Shown here: positions 47,581-59,334 of the stretch, in pieces | Position numbering within the stretch: position 1 is the first letter of the stretch | Layout: every line of letters starts with the position of its first letter | Assembly (NCBI GenBank): GCA_037447655.1 | Contig: JBBHKE010003380.1 | Span: 57,202 to 121,201, forward strand | Source of the DNA: Zygnema cylindricum | Taxonomy: Eukaryota; Streptophyta; Zygnematophyceae; Zygnematales; Zygnemataceae | Length of the DNA stretch: 64,000 bases | Reading direction: 5' to 3' | Position numbers and translations under genes: made by a program | Notes under the pieces: generated by a model | Told to the model about the DNA's origin: nothing | Databases searched by the model: none | What the model saw: only the letters and a program-made list of their open reading frames with translations

Positions 47581-49888
47581 ATTACTTAGTGCGATGAATA
47601 TGCTCTTTAGAAAATTAACAATTTATCAATTTCCGAGAAGGATGATGAACAAACGACGAAGCATAGTCGTCGCTGATTAGGGTAGGATGTACATTGCAAC
47701 AAAATATATAATTCCATATTAGAAGCACACTCAAATTTTGAACACCACATTAACAACATCTGAATGTAAATACATAAGAATTTTTTAAAATACATCAAAT
47801 TCCACGATATATAGACACGAGAACTTTATAAAAAACAAAATTGTATTATCCCATAAAAAAACCATACACACATACGAAATCTGTTTTATCTTATGAAGTC
47901 AATGAATACTAGACTCCATGAACTGTCTAGATTAATCTCCCACAAGTTTAAATGCGTTTCCCACTCTATAATTAAACTACCATTACCAAACTAATATATA
48001 AAAACAAAAAAACAATAGGGAGTTATAGATGATCTTTAAAACTCGTTGCCGCTCATCCCTCCCTCGTTGAAAATGCTATCTTGTTGACCGTCAGCATCTT
48101 CAATATTTTGGAGGAATTCCCTTGCCCTCAGGCAAGGAGGTTCCACAACCTCGCCTTCGAAGTGGTTGCGATATTTGCTGATTATGCCTTGCAAATGTTG
48201 TGTGAGCATGTCTTCTTCACACCTTCCGTCACGTAAAGACAAGCCACATTGAATCATTGCTTTTCTCGCATAACTCATCCCGTTTTTGTCCCTCATCGCA
48301 TTAACCTCTCGAATAGAGTCCCTTGCCAATCTTAGAAAAAATGCTTTACCGGGTCCAACCAATTTCTCGGACCATCCACGGCTCGAAGGTTTAGCCCATT
48401 GACCATTCTCAATTCCTTTCGCCTTCCAACTGTCCCAAATGCGACTCCACACGTCCTTGATTTTAGAAATCACGAAAGAGTCTGCTGGTTGAATAAGATG
48501 CGTTGCATTAGGTGGAAAATAGTGTAACATGGTGTTTTTGGCCTCTAGAACTCGCTTTAACTCATCGGACGTGTTGTGACCACTGCAGTTTTCCAGGAAG
48601 AGAATTTTTTGACGTCTCTCTCGATCCCCTTAGTAAGACCTTGCCTCTTCGACCCATTGTGGGAACACCGTTTTATCATTCCAACCCTTCGGACCGGTAC
48701 AGTAACAAACACCTGCAAAGATATATAAAAAACCAAAAAAGGAAAAAAATTAACATTTTTTATTGCTTGCTTACATTTGCATTCGAGGGAAAGCAAGCTA
48801 CGTGTACCATAAGTAGCTTATAATAGGAGTCACTATTTGAGATAAGAGAAGTTAGAGAGTTACAGAACAAAAATTTCCTTATTTTGTAGTAGGAGAATGG
48901 GGGAGGATGTAATCCTGTGACCTCCATTGGTACACAGAATGTCCAACTTATGTGAAGCCTCTAGGATAGTATATGCACTTTTGACTTTGAAAATGAATAA
49001 GTCCCACCCTGAGACGCAAAAACTCTGACTGACTGCACCCCTGTGTAGCCTGGACTCCCCTAAGTCCGCTGCAAATGAAATCACTGAATTTGCTCACCTG
49101 AGCATTAAGTTATGGCTGTTCAAAGACAACATATTTGTACAGATGGCCTCTGAAGAGAGGACTTTTTCAAATTTTGTCTAAGTCCTGAAAACTCCTAATA
49201 GCTACTCTAAACCAATCAAAGTGAAGTACCCTAATTATTGTACATTCAAATATAGCAGCCGCCGTACTTTATGTACGGGTATATTCGGCACCATTCCTGG
49301 TCTGCCACGTGGCAAAATAGGTCAATGGCATTCTGTTCCTTTTCTCTTCCCGCATCCTATAGGATGATGCCACGTGTCATTTCCTCCCTTTTCGCCGAAC
49401 TTCTCCCAGGTAGTCGTTCCGGTATACCGGCACTCACGCGTGCCGTCCGTTCTTTTCACGGTGATTAATTGCAGTCGTTCGATCTGACGGCGCGCCGAAT
49501 AAATGTTGACCGTTGAATTTCACCGGTCAAATTTCCGTGTTGACCGTTGAATTTCGACGGTCAAGATTCCGTGTTGACCGCTTAAATTTTCTTCTTGCTT
49601 CGCGAGCCATCGATCGCGAAATTTAATTTCGTCGGTCGAAATCAAATGTCTGTTTCATTTATTTCGTGCGGTACTGCTTTTCGTGCGGTACCACACGTTC
49701 CATGTTTCGTTTAATTTTGTAAGTCGCTAAAAGGAATATGTCGCTATGCCATCTTTAAATAATTATCAAACATGATGTATGTATTGATTCATCCAGACGT
49801 AACGGATAAGGCTGATATCTACTTTCTTAGCCCAGAAGTTACAGGATCATGTCCTGTCTAAGCCAATATAACTTTTGCAGGACCTTTG

Positions 49889-51191
49889 TGTTGTTCTTTG
49901 GTCTAAAATAGACCGCAGAAGCAACCCAAACTATCATGCAAGAAGCTAAGCGAAGCTAGGCCAAAGAACAATCATTTGAAATGCATCCTCCATTTAACAT
50001 ACAACAACATTTAGGGTTTCATGGAATAATCAACATAAATAAACCCTATGACATCATCTAAGGTTTGATGGAATAATCGACATAAACAAACCCTAGGACA
50101 AATGCATAAACAATGCATATCAAACATATATAAAAACATAAATAAATAATAACACACAAATGCATCACACATACACAAGAGTATAATCAAAGTATAATCA
50201 TTATATCATTCAAAGTGCATGACCTAATCGACAACCCTAAAATACTACATCTTCGGTCCCCACTTTACTAACCAGCATTGATTATTCATTCCTAACAAGG
50301 CTCATTCCTATATATACACTTGTGAGCTGTCAAATAATCACTAAGTGTCATAAATTACGTTACTGTCACTAAATCCTATTTACGCATAATAACCTTTTAG
50401 TAAGAGTAAACTAATCGTAAGCGTACACCTGAAAGACAAGCAATCGTAAGCGTACACTTGTCTGCAAATACGACACATAAAGACACACAATTAAACTGTC
50501 GATATCCTCATTGATCACCTAAAATATAACTATTTTAATCAACACTAAATCATTAATTCAAATAAGACAAAACATTGATGCTTCAAATATTTACACCGAC
50601 GTATCCAAAAATCCGCGTCATAAGTGACAACTTGCTTAGTCACTTGTCGATAAGTCCACGCAGCAAGCCGATGTCACATACTTACGGCCCACTTGATCAT
50701 ACATTCTCAAAATAGTGTGATCCATCAAAAAGCGGCGGACGCCGTCCGCCTTCGAAGTACAACACAATCCACTCGTTGAAATAATACGGTACCATCAAAA
50801 TCTTGTCCGTACCGAAAACCGCGTACTTCGTCATAAATGCCGCACGTCAAAATTGAAGTATACTTATCCAAAAAGATTCTTTTGTACCATCGCGTACTTT
50901 CTATAATTGTCGCCCGTCACATTAGATTCTGTACGGCCGGCGTACAATTTAAATATTTCAAACATTTCATATCGGATCGCGAAGCGATCCGCCGTCCATT
51001 TCCATTTGTATTCCGTATTATTCGTACGCTTCTTCGCGTCACTCAATTTGTAATTTACGTCACTTTAAATTCATTCGTACAATTACCCCCCAAACTACAA
51101 ATCCATTCGAACCACCATATTACATTTGGTTACTAAGTATGCGAACATGCGAGCGCACGCATGTACGAAAATGAATCTTCCAAAAACAACA
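49889..51191 (-). repeat. LTR copy 1 (3' LTR of the array)
   Basis: 1303 bases, TG…CA. It differs from copies 2 and 3 at very few positions (for example AAAATAGACC against AAGATAGACC at the left end, and TTCTGTACGG against TTCCGTACGG). It contains the palindrome GGATCGCGAAGCGATCC. Confidence 0.93.
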
Positions 51192-52234
51192 CTCCCCCGA
51201 AGATTTAGTTTCGTAAATCCATGACGCCACGTCATCATCTGTCACACTCCATGGAACTACGTCATCAGCTGTCATCAATGTCACCTTCAGCTGCCTCCTC
51301 CATTTCAATCCGCCACTCCATGGAACTACGTCATCAGCTGTCATCAATGTCACCTTCAGCTGCCTCCTCCATTTCAATCCGCCAAATGCCTCCACCAGAA
51401 TTTTCCCACTTGTTCCACCATCGCTTCCGCTTCCTCCACATACCATCCAAATTTCATAATACATAATATATATATTTTCATTTTCTTTTCTCTTTTCTCA
51501 ACAATATCTAAATCCGAAAATTTCCCATAAAAATACATAAATAATAAACTATTTTCCGAAAATCAATTCTACCAATAATAAATAAAATGCCAACAAAAAT
51601 TACCACATTTTCCTCTAACTACCATAACAATTTCCAAAAATAAAACTTTCCAAATTTTCTAAATTTCGCAACCCGCGTACTTAATCCCACAAAATAAAAC
51701 ATTAAAAATAAAAGTAAATAAAATCTACATTCTCTATCCCAATTTTAAGCTCCATTAATGTTACATTTCCCAAAACTACCAACAATCCAAAAAATAAAAT
51801 CTCATAACATCCCATAATTATAGATCCACAAATTCGGATCTTTCACCAAATGCCACATCTCCACCTTTCGGATCTCTCCCCCAAACGTCGAAACTCCTCC
51901 TTCCACATCTCTCCACTAAATGTCAAATCTCCACATTTCGAAATGCTTCATTAAAAATAAACATTTATTTTCCAAAACTAAAATATCGATTCTCAAAATA
52001 AATCATTTTCATTGAGGGTAGACATTTCGGCACTGTCACTAAGTTAACCCTTGGGGCGATGCAAGATTAAACTCGGCACATACCAACACTATGATAAGGC
52101 CGATCTCATGGGTACACAGACACCATTACTGCAATACAACCAGCAAGGACAATATTAACCCGCTACAATGCATGTGACACAAACCTATCTCGACTTAACG
52201 TAACATATGATAGATGGGGTGTGGGCCCATAACC
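51192..52234 (-). repeat. Internal region 1 of the array
   Basis: Non-coding. It contains a direct duplication of about 69 bases (51246-51384, starting CACTCCATGGAACTACGTCA), present identically in internal region 2. The primer-binding site lies at its right edge (minus strand start). Confidence 0.9.
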
Positions 52235-53537
52235 TGTTGTTCTTTGGTCTAAGATAGACCGCAGAAGCAACCCAAACTATCATGCAAGAAGCTAAGCGAA
52301 GCTAGGCCAAAGAACAATCATTTGAAATGCATCCTCCATTTAACATACAACAACATTTAGGGTTTCATGGAATAATCAACATAAATAAACCCTATGACAT
52401 CATCTAAGGTTTGATGGAATAATCGACATAAACAAACCCTAGGACAAATGCATAAACAATGCATATCAAACATATATAAAAACATAAATAAATAATAACA
52501 CACAAATGCATCACACATACACAAGAGTATAATCAAAGTATAATCATTATATCATTCAAAGTGCATGACCTAATCGACAACCCTAAAATACTACATCTTC
52601 GGTCCCCACTTTACTAACCAGCATTGATTATTCATTCCTAACAAGGCTCATTCCTATATATACACTTGTGAGCTGTCAAATAATCACTAAGTGTCATAAA
52701 TTACGTTACTGTCACTAAATCCTATTTACGCATAATAACCTTTTAGTAAGAGTAAACTAATCGTAAGCGTACACCTGAAAGACAAGCAATCGTAAGCGTA
52801 CACTTGTCTGCAAATACGACACATAAAGACACACAATTAAACTGTCGATATCCTCATTGATCACCTAAAATATAACTATTTTAATCAACACTAAATCATT
52901 AATTCAAATAAGACAAAACATTGATGCTTCAAATATTTACACCGACGTATCCAAAAATCCGCGTCATAAGTGACAACTTGCTTAGTCACTTGTCGATAAG
53001 TCCACGCAGCAAGCCGATGTCACATACTTACGGCCCACTTGATCATACATTCTCAAAATAGTGTGATCCATCAAAAAGCGGCGGACGCCGTCCGCCTTCG
53101 AAGTACAACACAATCCACTCGTTGAAATAATACGGTACCATCAAAATCTTGTCCGTACCGAAAACCGCGTACTTCGTCATAAATGCCGCACGTCAAAATT
53201 GAAGTATACTTATCCAAAAAGATTCTTTTGTACCATCGCGTACTTTCTATAATTGTCGCCCGTCACATTAGATTCCGTACGGCCGGCGTACAATTTAAAT
53301 ATTTCAAACATTTCATATCGGATCGCGAAGCGATCCGCCGTCCATTTCCATTTGTATTCCGTATTATTCGTACGCTTCTTCGCGTCACTCAATTTGTAAT
53401 TTACGTCACTTTAAATTCATTCGTACAATTACCCCCCAAACTACAAATCCATTCGAACCACCATATTACATTTGGTTACTAAGTATGCGAACATGCGAGC
53501 GCACGCATGTACGAAAATGAATCTTCCAAAAACAACA
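52235..53537 (-). repeat. LTR copy 2 (shared central LTR)
   Basis: 1303 bases. It serves as 3' LTR for the right unit and 5' LTR for the left unit. Confidence 0.93.
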
Positions 53538-54580
53538 CTCCCCCGAAGATTTAGTTTCGTAAATCCATGACGCCACGTCATCATCTGTCACACTCCATGG
53601 AACTACGTCATCAGCTGTCATCAATGTCACCTTCAGCTGCCTCCTCCATTTCAATCCGCCACTCCATGGAACTACGTCATCAGCTGTCATCAATGTCACC
53701 TTCAGCTGCCTCCTCCATTTCAATCCGCCAAATGCCTCCACCAGAATTTTCCCACTTGTTCCACCATCGCTTCCGCTTCCTCCACATACCATCCAAATTT
53801 CATAATACATAATATATATATTTTCATTTTCTTTTCTCTTTTCTCAACAATATCTAAATCCGAAAATTTCCCATAAAAATACATAAATAATAAACTATTT
53901 TCCGAAAATCAATTCTACCAATAATAAATAAAATGCCAACAAAAATTACCACATTTTCCTCTAACTACCATAACAATTTCCAAAAATAAAACTTTCCAAA
54001 TTTTCTAAATTTCGCAACCCGCGTACTTAATCCCACAAAATAAAACATTAAAAATAAAAGTAAATAAAATCTACATTCTCTATCCCAATTTTAAGCTCCA
54101 TTAATGTTACATTTCCCAAAACTACCAACAATCCAAAAAATAAAATCTCATAACATCCCATAATTATAGATCCACAAATTCGGATCTTTCACCAAATGCC
54201 ACATCTCCACCTTTCGGATCTCTCCCCCAAACGTCGAAACTCCTCCTTCCACATCTCTCCACTAAATGTCAAATCTCCACATTTCGAAATGCTTCATTAA
54301 AAATAAACATTTATTTTCCAAAACTAAAATATCGATTCTCAAAATAAATCATTTTCATTGAGGGTAGACATTTCGGCACTGTCACTAAGTTAACCCTTGG
54401 GGCGATGCAAGATTAAACTCGGCACATACCAACACTATGATAAGGCCGATCTCATGGGTACACATACACCATTACTGCAATACAACCAGCAAGGACAATA
54501 TTAACCCGCTACAATGCATGTGACACAAACCTATCTCGACTTAACGTAACATATGATAGATGGGGTGTGGGCCCATAACC
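53538..54580 (-). repeat. Internal region 2 of the array
   Basis: Same as internal region 1 with a rare substitution (CACATACACC against CACAGACACC near the right end). Confidence 0.9.
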
Positions 54581-55883
54581 TGTTGTTCTTTGGTCTAAGA
54601 TAGACCGCAGAAGCAACCCAAACTATCATGCAAGAAGCTAAGCGAAGCTAGGCCAAAGAACAATCATTTGAAATGCATCCTCCATTTAACATACAACAAC
54701 ATTTAGGGTTTCATGGAATAATCAACATAAATAAACCCTATGACATCATCTAAGGTTTGATGGAATAATCGACATAAACAAACCCTAGGACAAATGCATA
54801 AACAATGCATATCAAACATATATAAAAACATAAATAAATAATAACACACAAATGCATCACACATACACAAGAGTATAATCAAAGTATAATCATTATATCA
54901 TTCAAAGTGCATGACCTAATCGACAACCCTAAAATACTACATCTTCGGTCCCCACTTTACTAACCAGCATTGATTATTCATTCCTAACAAGGCTCATTCC
55001 TATATATACACTTGTGAGCTGTCAAATAATCACTAAGTGTCATAAATTACGTTACTGTCACTAAATCCTATTTACGCATAATAACCTTTTAGTAAGAGTA
55101 AACTAATCGTAAGCGTACACCTGAAAGACAAGCAATCGTAAGCGTACACTTGTCTGCAAATACGACACATAAAGACACACAATTAAACTGTCGATATCCT
55201 CATTGATCACCTAAAATATAACTATTTTAATCAACACTAAATCATTAATTCAAATAAGACAAAACATTGATGCTTCAAATATTTACACCGACGTATCCAA
55301 AAATCCGCGTCATAAGTGACAACTTGCTTAGTCACTTGTCGATAAGTCCACGCAGCAAGCCGATGTCACATACTTACGGCCCACTTGATCATACATTCTC
55401 AAAATAGTGTGATCCATCAAAAAGCGGCGGACGCCGTCCGCCTTCGAAGTACAACACAATCCACTCGTTGAAATAATACGGTACCATCAAAATCTTGTCC
55501 GTACCGAAAACCGCGTACTTCGTCATAAATGCCGCACGTCAAAATTGAAGTATACTTATCCAAAAAGATTCTTTTGTACCATCGCGTACTTTCTATAATT
55601 GTCGCCCGTCACATTAGATTCCGTACGGCCGGCGTACAATTTAAATATTTCAAACATTTCATATCGGATCGCGAAGCGATCCGCCGTCCATTTCCATTTG
55701 TATTCCGTATTATTCGTACGCTTCTTCGCGTCACTCAATTTGTAATTTACGTCACTTTAAATTCATTCGTACAATTACCCCCCAAACTACAAATCCATTC
55801 GAACCACCATATTACATTTGGTTACTAAGTATGCGAACATGCGAGCGCACGCATGTACGAAAATGAATCTTCCAAAAACAACA
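54581..55883 (-). repeat. LTR copy 3 (5' LTR of the array)
   Basis: 1303 bases, ending at the CTTTG target duplication. Near-identical to copy 2. Confidence 0.93.
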
Positions 55884-56415
55884 CTTTGTCTTTTGTATAT
55901 CTTCTCATCTGTATAAGGCAGCCATGGCTGCTTGTCATTTCTCAGTGACTACGACAAGTATGAGAACTGCAAGACTAAAAAAAAGTTAGAATACAAAATA
56001 TCACTTTTCAACAGAGGAGGTATGAGAGGACAAGGTAGAGAGATATAGATAAAAAATTGAAACAAAAAAACATTGATGGAGATAAATAGAGAAACCTTCA
56101 TCAAAGACAAAAAGGCATAAAAAAATGATAACATTAAATGAGGAAGAAAAAACACACCTGGGACGTTGTCTGGTAAACCTTGTATTGGGTAATTTCTGCC
56201 ACGATTTGCAAAAATTATCAGCGCGTTTTGGATACAAGCGTTCACCCCTCCACTGATTCGCACCATGAGAGTCATGGATTCACCTCCTCCGACGATGTCG
56301 GCATATTTCACCACATCATCCTCTCGAAACCTCAAAGTCTTTCCATTATCGGTGTTGACGATCATGTGAGTCTCATCCATGTTTTCCATCAGGTCTTTGT
56401 TGCGTCTGTGTACGC

Positions 56416-56522
56416 ATATGGAGGATGCATTTCATATGATTGTTCGTCGACCTATTTTTGCTTAGCTTTTTGCATGATAGTTTGGGTTGCTTCTGCGGTC
56501 TATTTTAGACCAAAGAACAACA
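56416..56522 (+). repeat. Old LTR end fragment, opposite orientation to the array
   Basis: About 105 bases (GAGGATGCATTTCATATGAT to GACCAAAGAACAACA) match the 3' end of the 1303-bp LTR as read on the minus strand, but here on plus and clearly diverged. It lies in the transposase gene between exon blocks one and two. It is an older remnant of the same LTR family. Confidence 0.8.
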
Positions 56523-57056
56523 ATAATAAAAAAGGAGACATCATTATACTATATTTGTAATGGAAAGAGACTCACCGCATTCAAACCCCCGCTTCAAAAC
56601 GCCTATGTGGAAGGCTACGGTACGCTCAATGTATTCCTCTTTCTCGGGACTACATTGTAGTTTCCCTTTTTGTGCACGCACAACGATGTTGTGCTTCTCT
56701 TGACATCTTTGCACCCACCTTTTATTGATCATTGGATGTATTCCGGACCCGTCATTATTGAACCATTCCGGGCCGTACTCTTTCCACTTTTCTCTTATTA
56801 TGTCCCTAGCGATGTCTTTGAGAATAGAGGTGGACATCTTCATACCCGCTTTTCTTAAAACGTTCAAAATATGAAAGCAACTCCTCGTGTATAACAGTCA
56901 CCCAAGCGGCTTCCTTCCTTCCTCGTCCCGACAAAGCCTTGGTAAATGCCACTGATCTCGTCCCAAAACTAGAAGTAGAGAACGTCCGGGTTGTCTCTCG
57001 TATTCTGTCAAGCGTGGACCTCCACTCTACCCACCATCGCTTGGCCTTTTGGTACT

Positions 57057-57554
57057 CTGTAAATAATAAGCAATGTCAAAAGATACAATGAGATTCTTTA
57101 ATGGAAAGCCGTATAACAAGTTGAAACAACTCTAAAAAAAACAGAAATATTCGGCTTTGAAATGTTGCTGTCGCAGATTCAGCGACGATAGAAACTCGTT
57201 GTTATATCTGCAAAATTAACTCTTTTTTCATAAACACGATAGATACGTAGTCAGTTGCTGACCACCGATGAGAAATCCTCACTTCATCGACCAACCAGCG
57301 ACGACCCGGTGTCGTCGTTAAGCCGGGAAGGAGAAATATCAAACACAATGCCGACATCAGCAAAACCAAATGTATGACTTAAAGTCGAATTTACATGCAT
57401 TCAATGAAAAAAGGGGAGAGAAATATTAAATTCACACTTGTATGATAAAAAAAAAAAACAACAAAACATTGTGGCACTCAATGTAGGCTTAGGACTAAAT
57501 CGGGATACCTCTCCTTTGAATGAAGGCCATGAAATTGACCCTCGTCATCTCCCA
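57057..57554. other. Spacer between the two ORFs of the large transposon
   Basis: AT-rich, with scattered CAGCGACGA motifs at 57175-57330 like those at the element edges. No exon supported. Confidence 0.4.
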
Positions 57555-58892
57555 TCAACGTTGCCTAATGCCAGCAAGCTCTTGAGTTAGATTATTAATT
57601 AAGCGACGAACCGCTATCATCGTTATTTCTTGAGCCTCCAAACGGCGATTGAGATTTTGAACTTCATTCCTCAATCGTTCTACTTCCGGTGGTGGAGCGG
57701 GCTCATCGACATGTGGGACCCTCGGAATTTCCTAAAGATACGTACGCCTCACTTGCACATTTCGGAAGCGTTGTATAACCCCACTTCAATCCTCTAAAAA
57801 TTCGTTTAGCTCCGGAGTACGAATTGCATGACGTAGAATGGTAAATAACCGTGAGTCCCAAGGGTGATAATGTCGAATTATTTCCGGCACATCTATTTCG
57901 AATCCAATCGGTCGACGTACAATCCATGCGAAACGATCATCATTAGGCTGAAAATGCCTAATGTATGGGAAATTTGACGCATGGTTATATGATGCGATGT
58001 ACAACCATGTTGGGTGGGCGGGGACATCCGGAGGGATGTCGAGAATTTCCGAGACGGGATTCAACCACCGCTTAATAGGACGAGCCTCCCTATAACGCCA
58101 ATAGTCCGACCAATCCTTGACCGAGATGTAATGGGCAACCGTTGGTCGGAAGCCATCCATGGCCTCATCTCCGACGGGAGGCGGGAAAAACCAATCGGGT
58201 TCTTTCTCTCGAATTACCACATCACGCTCGGCCGGAATTTGAGGTCCTTGTACCGCCACGAGAGCTCTATCACGGTTCGGTAATGGTGGAAAAGCGACAA
58301 CCTCGTCTTCGTCTCCATATTTTCCTCCATGCGTCTGTCCGAGCTCTCCGAAGATTGTCGGTCTGAGGTTGAGGGATGGTCGTCGTATTTTGTCACCGGA
58401 ATGTCCGACGATTTGGTTTCTTCCAGTACTTCCTCCACTTCCGTAGGCTCTTCCCCTTCCTCTAAAGGCTCATCCGACGCGGTTCTTGAGGGTTTGTACT
58501 CTTCGTCTACTTCCTTACCCCTTTCTACTTCGCGGACACCTTTTTCGTCCGCCCCAATCCCTTCAACCAAGAACTCCCCCTCCAACACACTTCCCCATAC
58601 TACCCTCTCCGTTCATGTCCCTTCCCTCACCACTGCCTATGTTTCCTCCATCTCATCTATTTCAGAACCCAATTCCTCTCCCTCCCTCAAAACCAACTCC
58701 ATTCCAGTCCTTTCCCTACCACCCTCTTCCAATTCCACCCTATTCCCCAACACTCCCCCGGTTTCATCCCTTTCCCTCTCTAAGTTCTTTCCTATAGGCA
58801 TATGACCCCCCATCTTGACTGCTGTTGGTAGTGGACGATATCGCCGCCGAATGGCAGAGCGAAGTCGTATGAATGGTCGTCGGCCGCCCTCC
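57555..58892 (-). pseudogene. Second ORF of the large transposon, unknown, probably broken
   Basis: On the minus strand, from an ATG at 58892 (MEGGRRPFIRLRSAIRRR) an acidic frame runs to 58637. A second acidic frame covers 58588 to about 58300 (EGEEPTEVEEVLEETKSS). A third covers about 58300-57786 (VVAFPPLPNRDRALV, then HPTWLYIASYNH, ending TPELNEFLED). Frame changes near 58300 and 58610 suggest frameshifts or missed introns. A separate exon-like piece, 57731-57555, follows an acceptor (CTTTAG) and encodes a heptad-rich coiled coil (VERLRNEVQNLNRRLEAQE) to a stop. I do not recognise the protein. Its position beside the transposase suggests an accessory protein of the element. Confidence 0.5.
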
Positions 58893-58959
58893 ATTGAAAA
58901 ACAAATATTGGTTAACATGAAAAGAGCAAATACACAGTCGACGAAGACAAAAAAACCCT

Positions 58960-59334
58960 AAAACACGCACTTTTACCCAGGTCTTTACTCAAATTGTCCA
59001 ACTGTAAACGTAGTCCAGTGTTCACAACTGGAAAATTTAACCGTTGGTCCTACAACTTATAACCTTAAATTCAAGCGACGACACAATGTCGTCGAGCGTT
59101 CGACTGTATTCGAGTTTCCTAGTATTGAATCGACAATACAACGTCGCCATCCGCGAATTACTTTCGAGAATACCAACGTTGGATTGTCTGAACTGATGTC
59201 GTTGGTGGTTTAGTCCAAACGACAAACCACTATCGTATGTCATTCGCACTTTTGACTTAACGAGCTATCCTCATCCATTCAATTATTTTGTCGTACCCAT
59301 CATTGAAGCGACAACATGATGTCGACGCATACAC
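58960..59334. repeat. Subterminal-type repeats, right side
   Basis: Several CGACGACA/CGACAACA motifs (AAGCGACGACACAATGTCGT, GAAGCGACAACATGATGTCG) in a non-coding stretch that ends at the Copia LTR. Confidence 0.6.

Larger units (their letters stand above)
49889..55883 (-). mobile_element. Tandem non-autonomous LTR element: LTR-int-LTR-int-LTR
   Basis: Period 2346. Three 1303-bp LTRs begin TGTTGTT and end AACAACA (perfect 7-base inverse), and two 1043-bp internal regions separate them. CTTTG flanks the whole array once on each side (49884-49888, 55884-55888), so the array behaves as one insertion. Orientation is minus. Next to the LTR end at 52234 the minus strand reads GGTTATGGGCCCACACC, the complement of the 5' half of initiator tRNA-Met. 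Beside the other LTR end it reads CTTCGGGGGAG, a polypurine tract. There is no gag or pol, so it depends on another element. Confidence 0.93.
48908..56013 (-). mobile_element. Solo LTR of the Copia family, interrupted
   Basis: The LTR begins TGTAATCCTG at 48908 and ends TTTTCAACA at 56013. GAGGA lies directly outside both ends (48903-48907 and 56014-56018). Its two halves, 48908-49888 and 55889-56013, align with the 3' LTR of the Copia element at 59335-60383 (CACCCCTGTG, CAGTGACTACGACAAG). No internal Copia sequence remains, so it is a solo LTR. It contains a direct repeat of TTGACCGTTGAATTTC around 49504-49560 and is split by the tandem LTR element. Confidence 0.88.
48036..57056 (-). pseudogene. 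pogo/CENP-B-like DDE transposase, inactivated
   Basis: Three exon blocks on the minus strand: 57056-56576 (N-terminal region; donor GCG|GTGAGT), about 56398-56158 (NMDETHMIV with the first catalytic Asp, then VKYADIVGGGE, GLPDNVPG), and 48712-48036 (GPKGWND, FLENCSGHN, NATHLIQPADSF, stop at 48036). The second and third blocks join in phase across an intron that now holds 7.1 kb of LTR insertions. Three lesions are seen: a frameshift near 56866, an in-frame TAA at 48630-48632, and Glu instead of the usual Asp in the FLDN motif. The junction of blocks one and two is unclear because an LTR fragment lies there. The family is like DDE_1 transposases known from oomycetes and other protists; this is recalled, not searched. 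Confidence 0.82.
47250..59334 (-). mobile_element. Large pogo/CENP-B-like DNA transposon, host of nested insertions
   Basis: Both edges carry short repeats built on GCGACGA (TTTCGTCGCTGGATTTCC and TAGCGACGACACAACC at 47270-47580; GCGACGACACAATGTCGTCG and related at 59070-59330), like subterminal repeats of a DNA transposon. Between them on the minus strand are a DDE transposase pseudogene (48036-57056) and a second unknown ORF (57555-58892). Terminal repeats were not located. The right end is cut by the Copia insertion at 59335, so the element may continue past the window. The boundaries are inferred. Confidence 0.55.

Noticed and set aside
50837-51466. Frames of 99, 81 and 114 residues repeated three times
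   Set aside because: They sit in the LTRs and internal regions of the tandem element and partly derive from a 69-bp duplication; no domain, and conserved only because the copies are recent.
49889-55883. Satellite or gene-family tandem array
   Set aside because: TG…CA ends, a 5-bp target duplication, a primer-binding site and a polypurine tract show LTR element structure instead.
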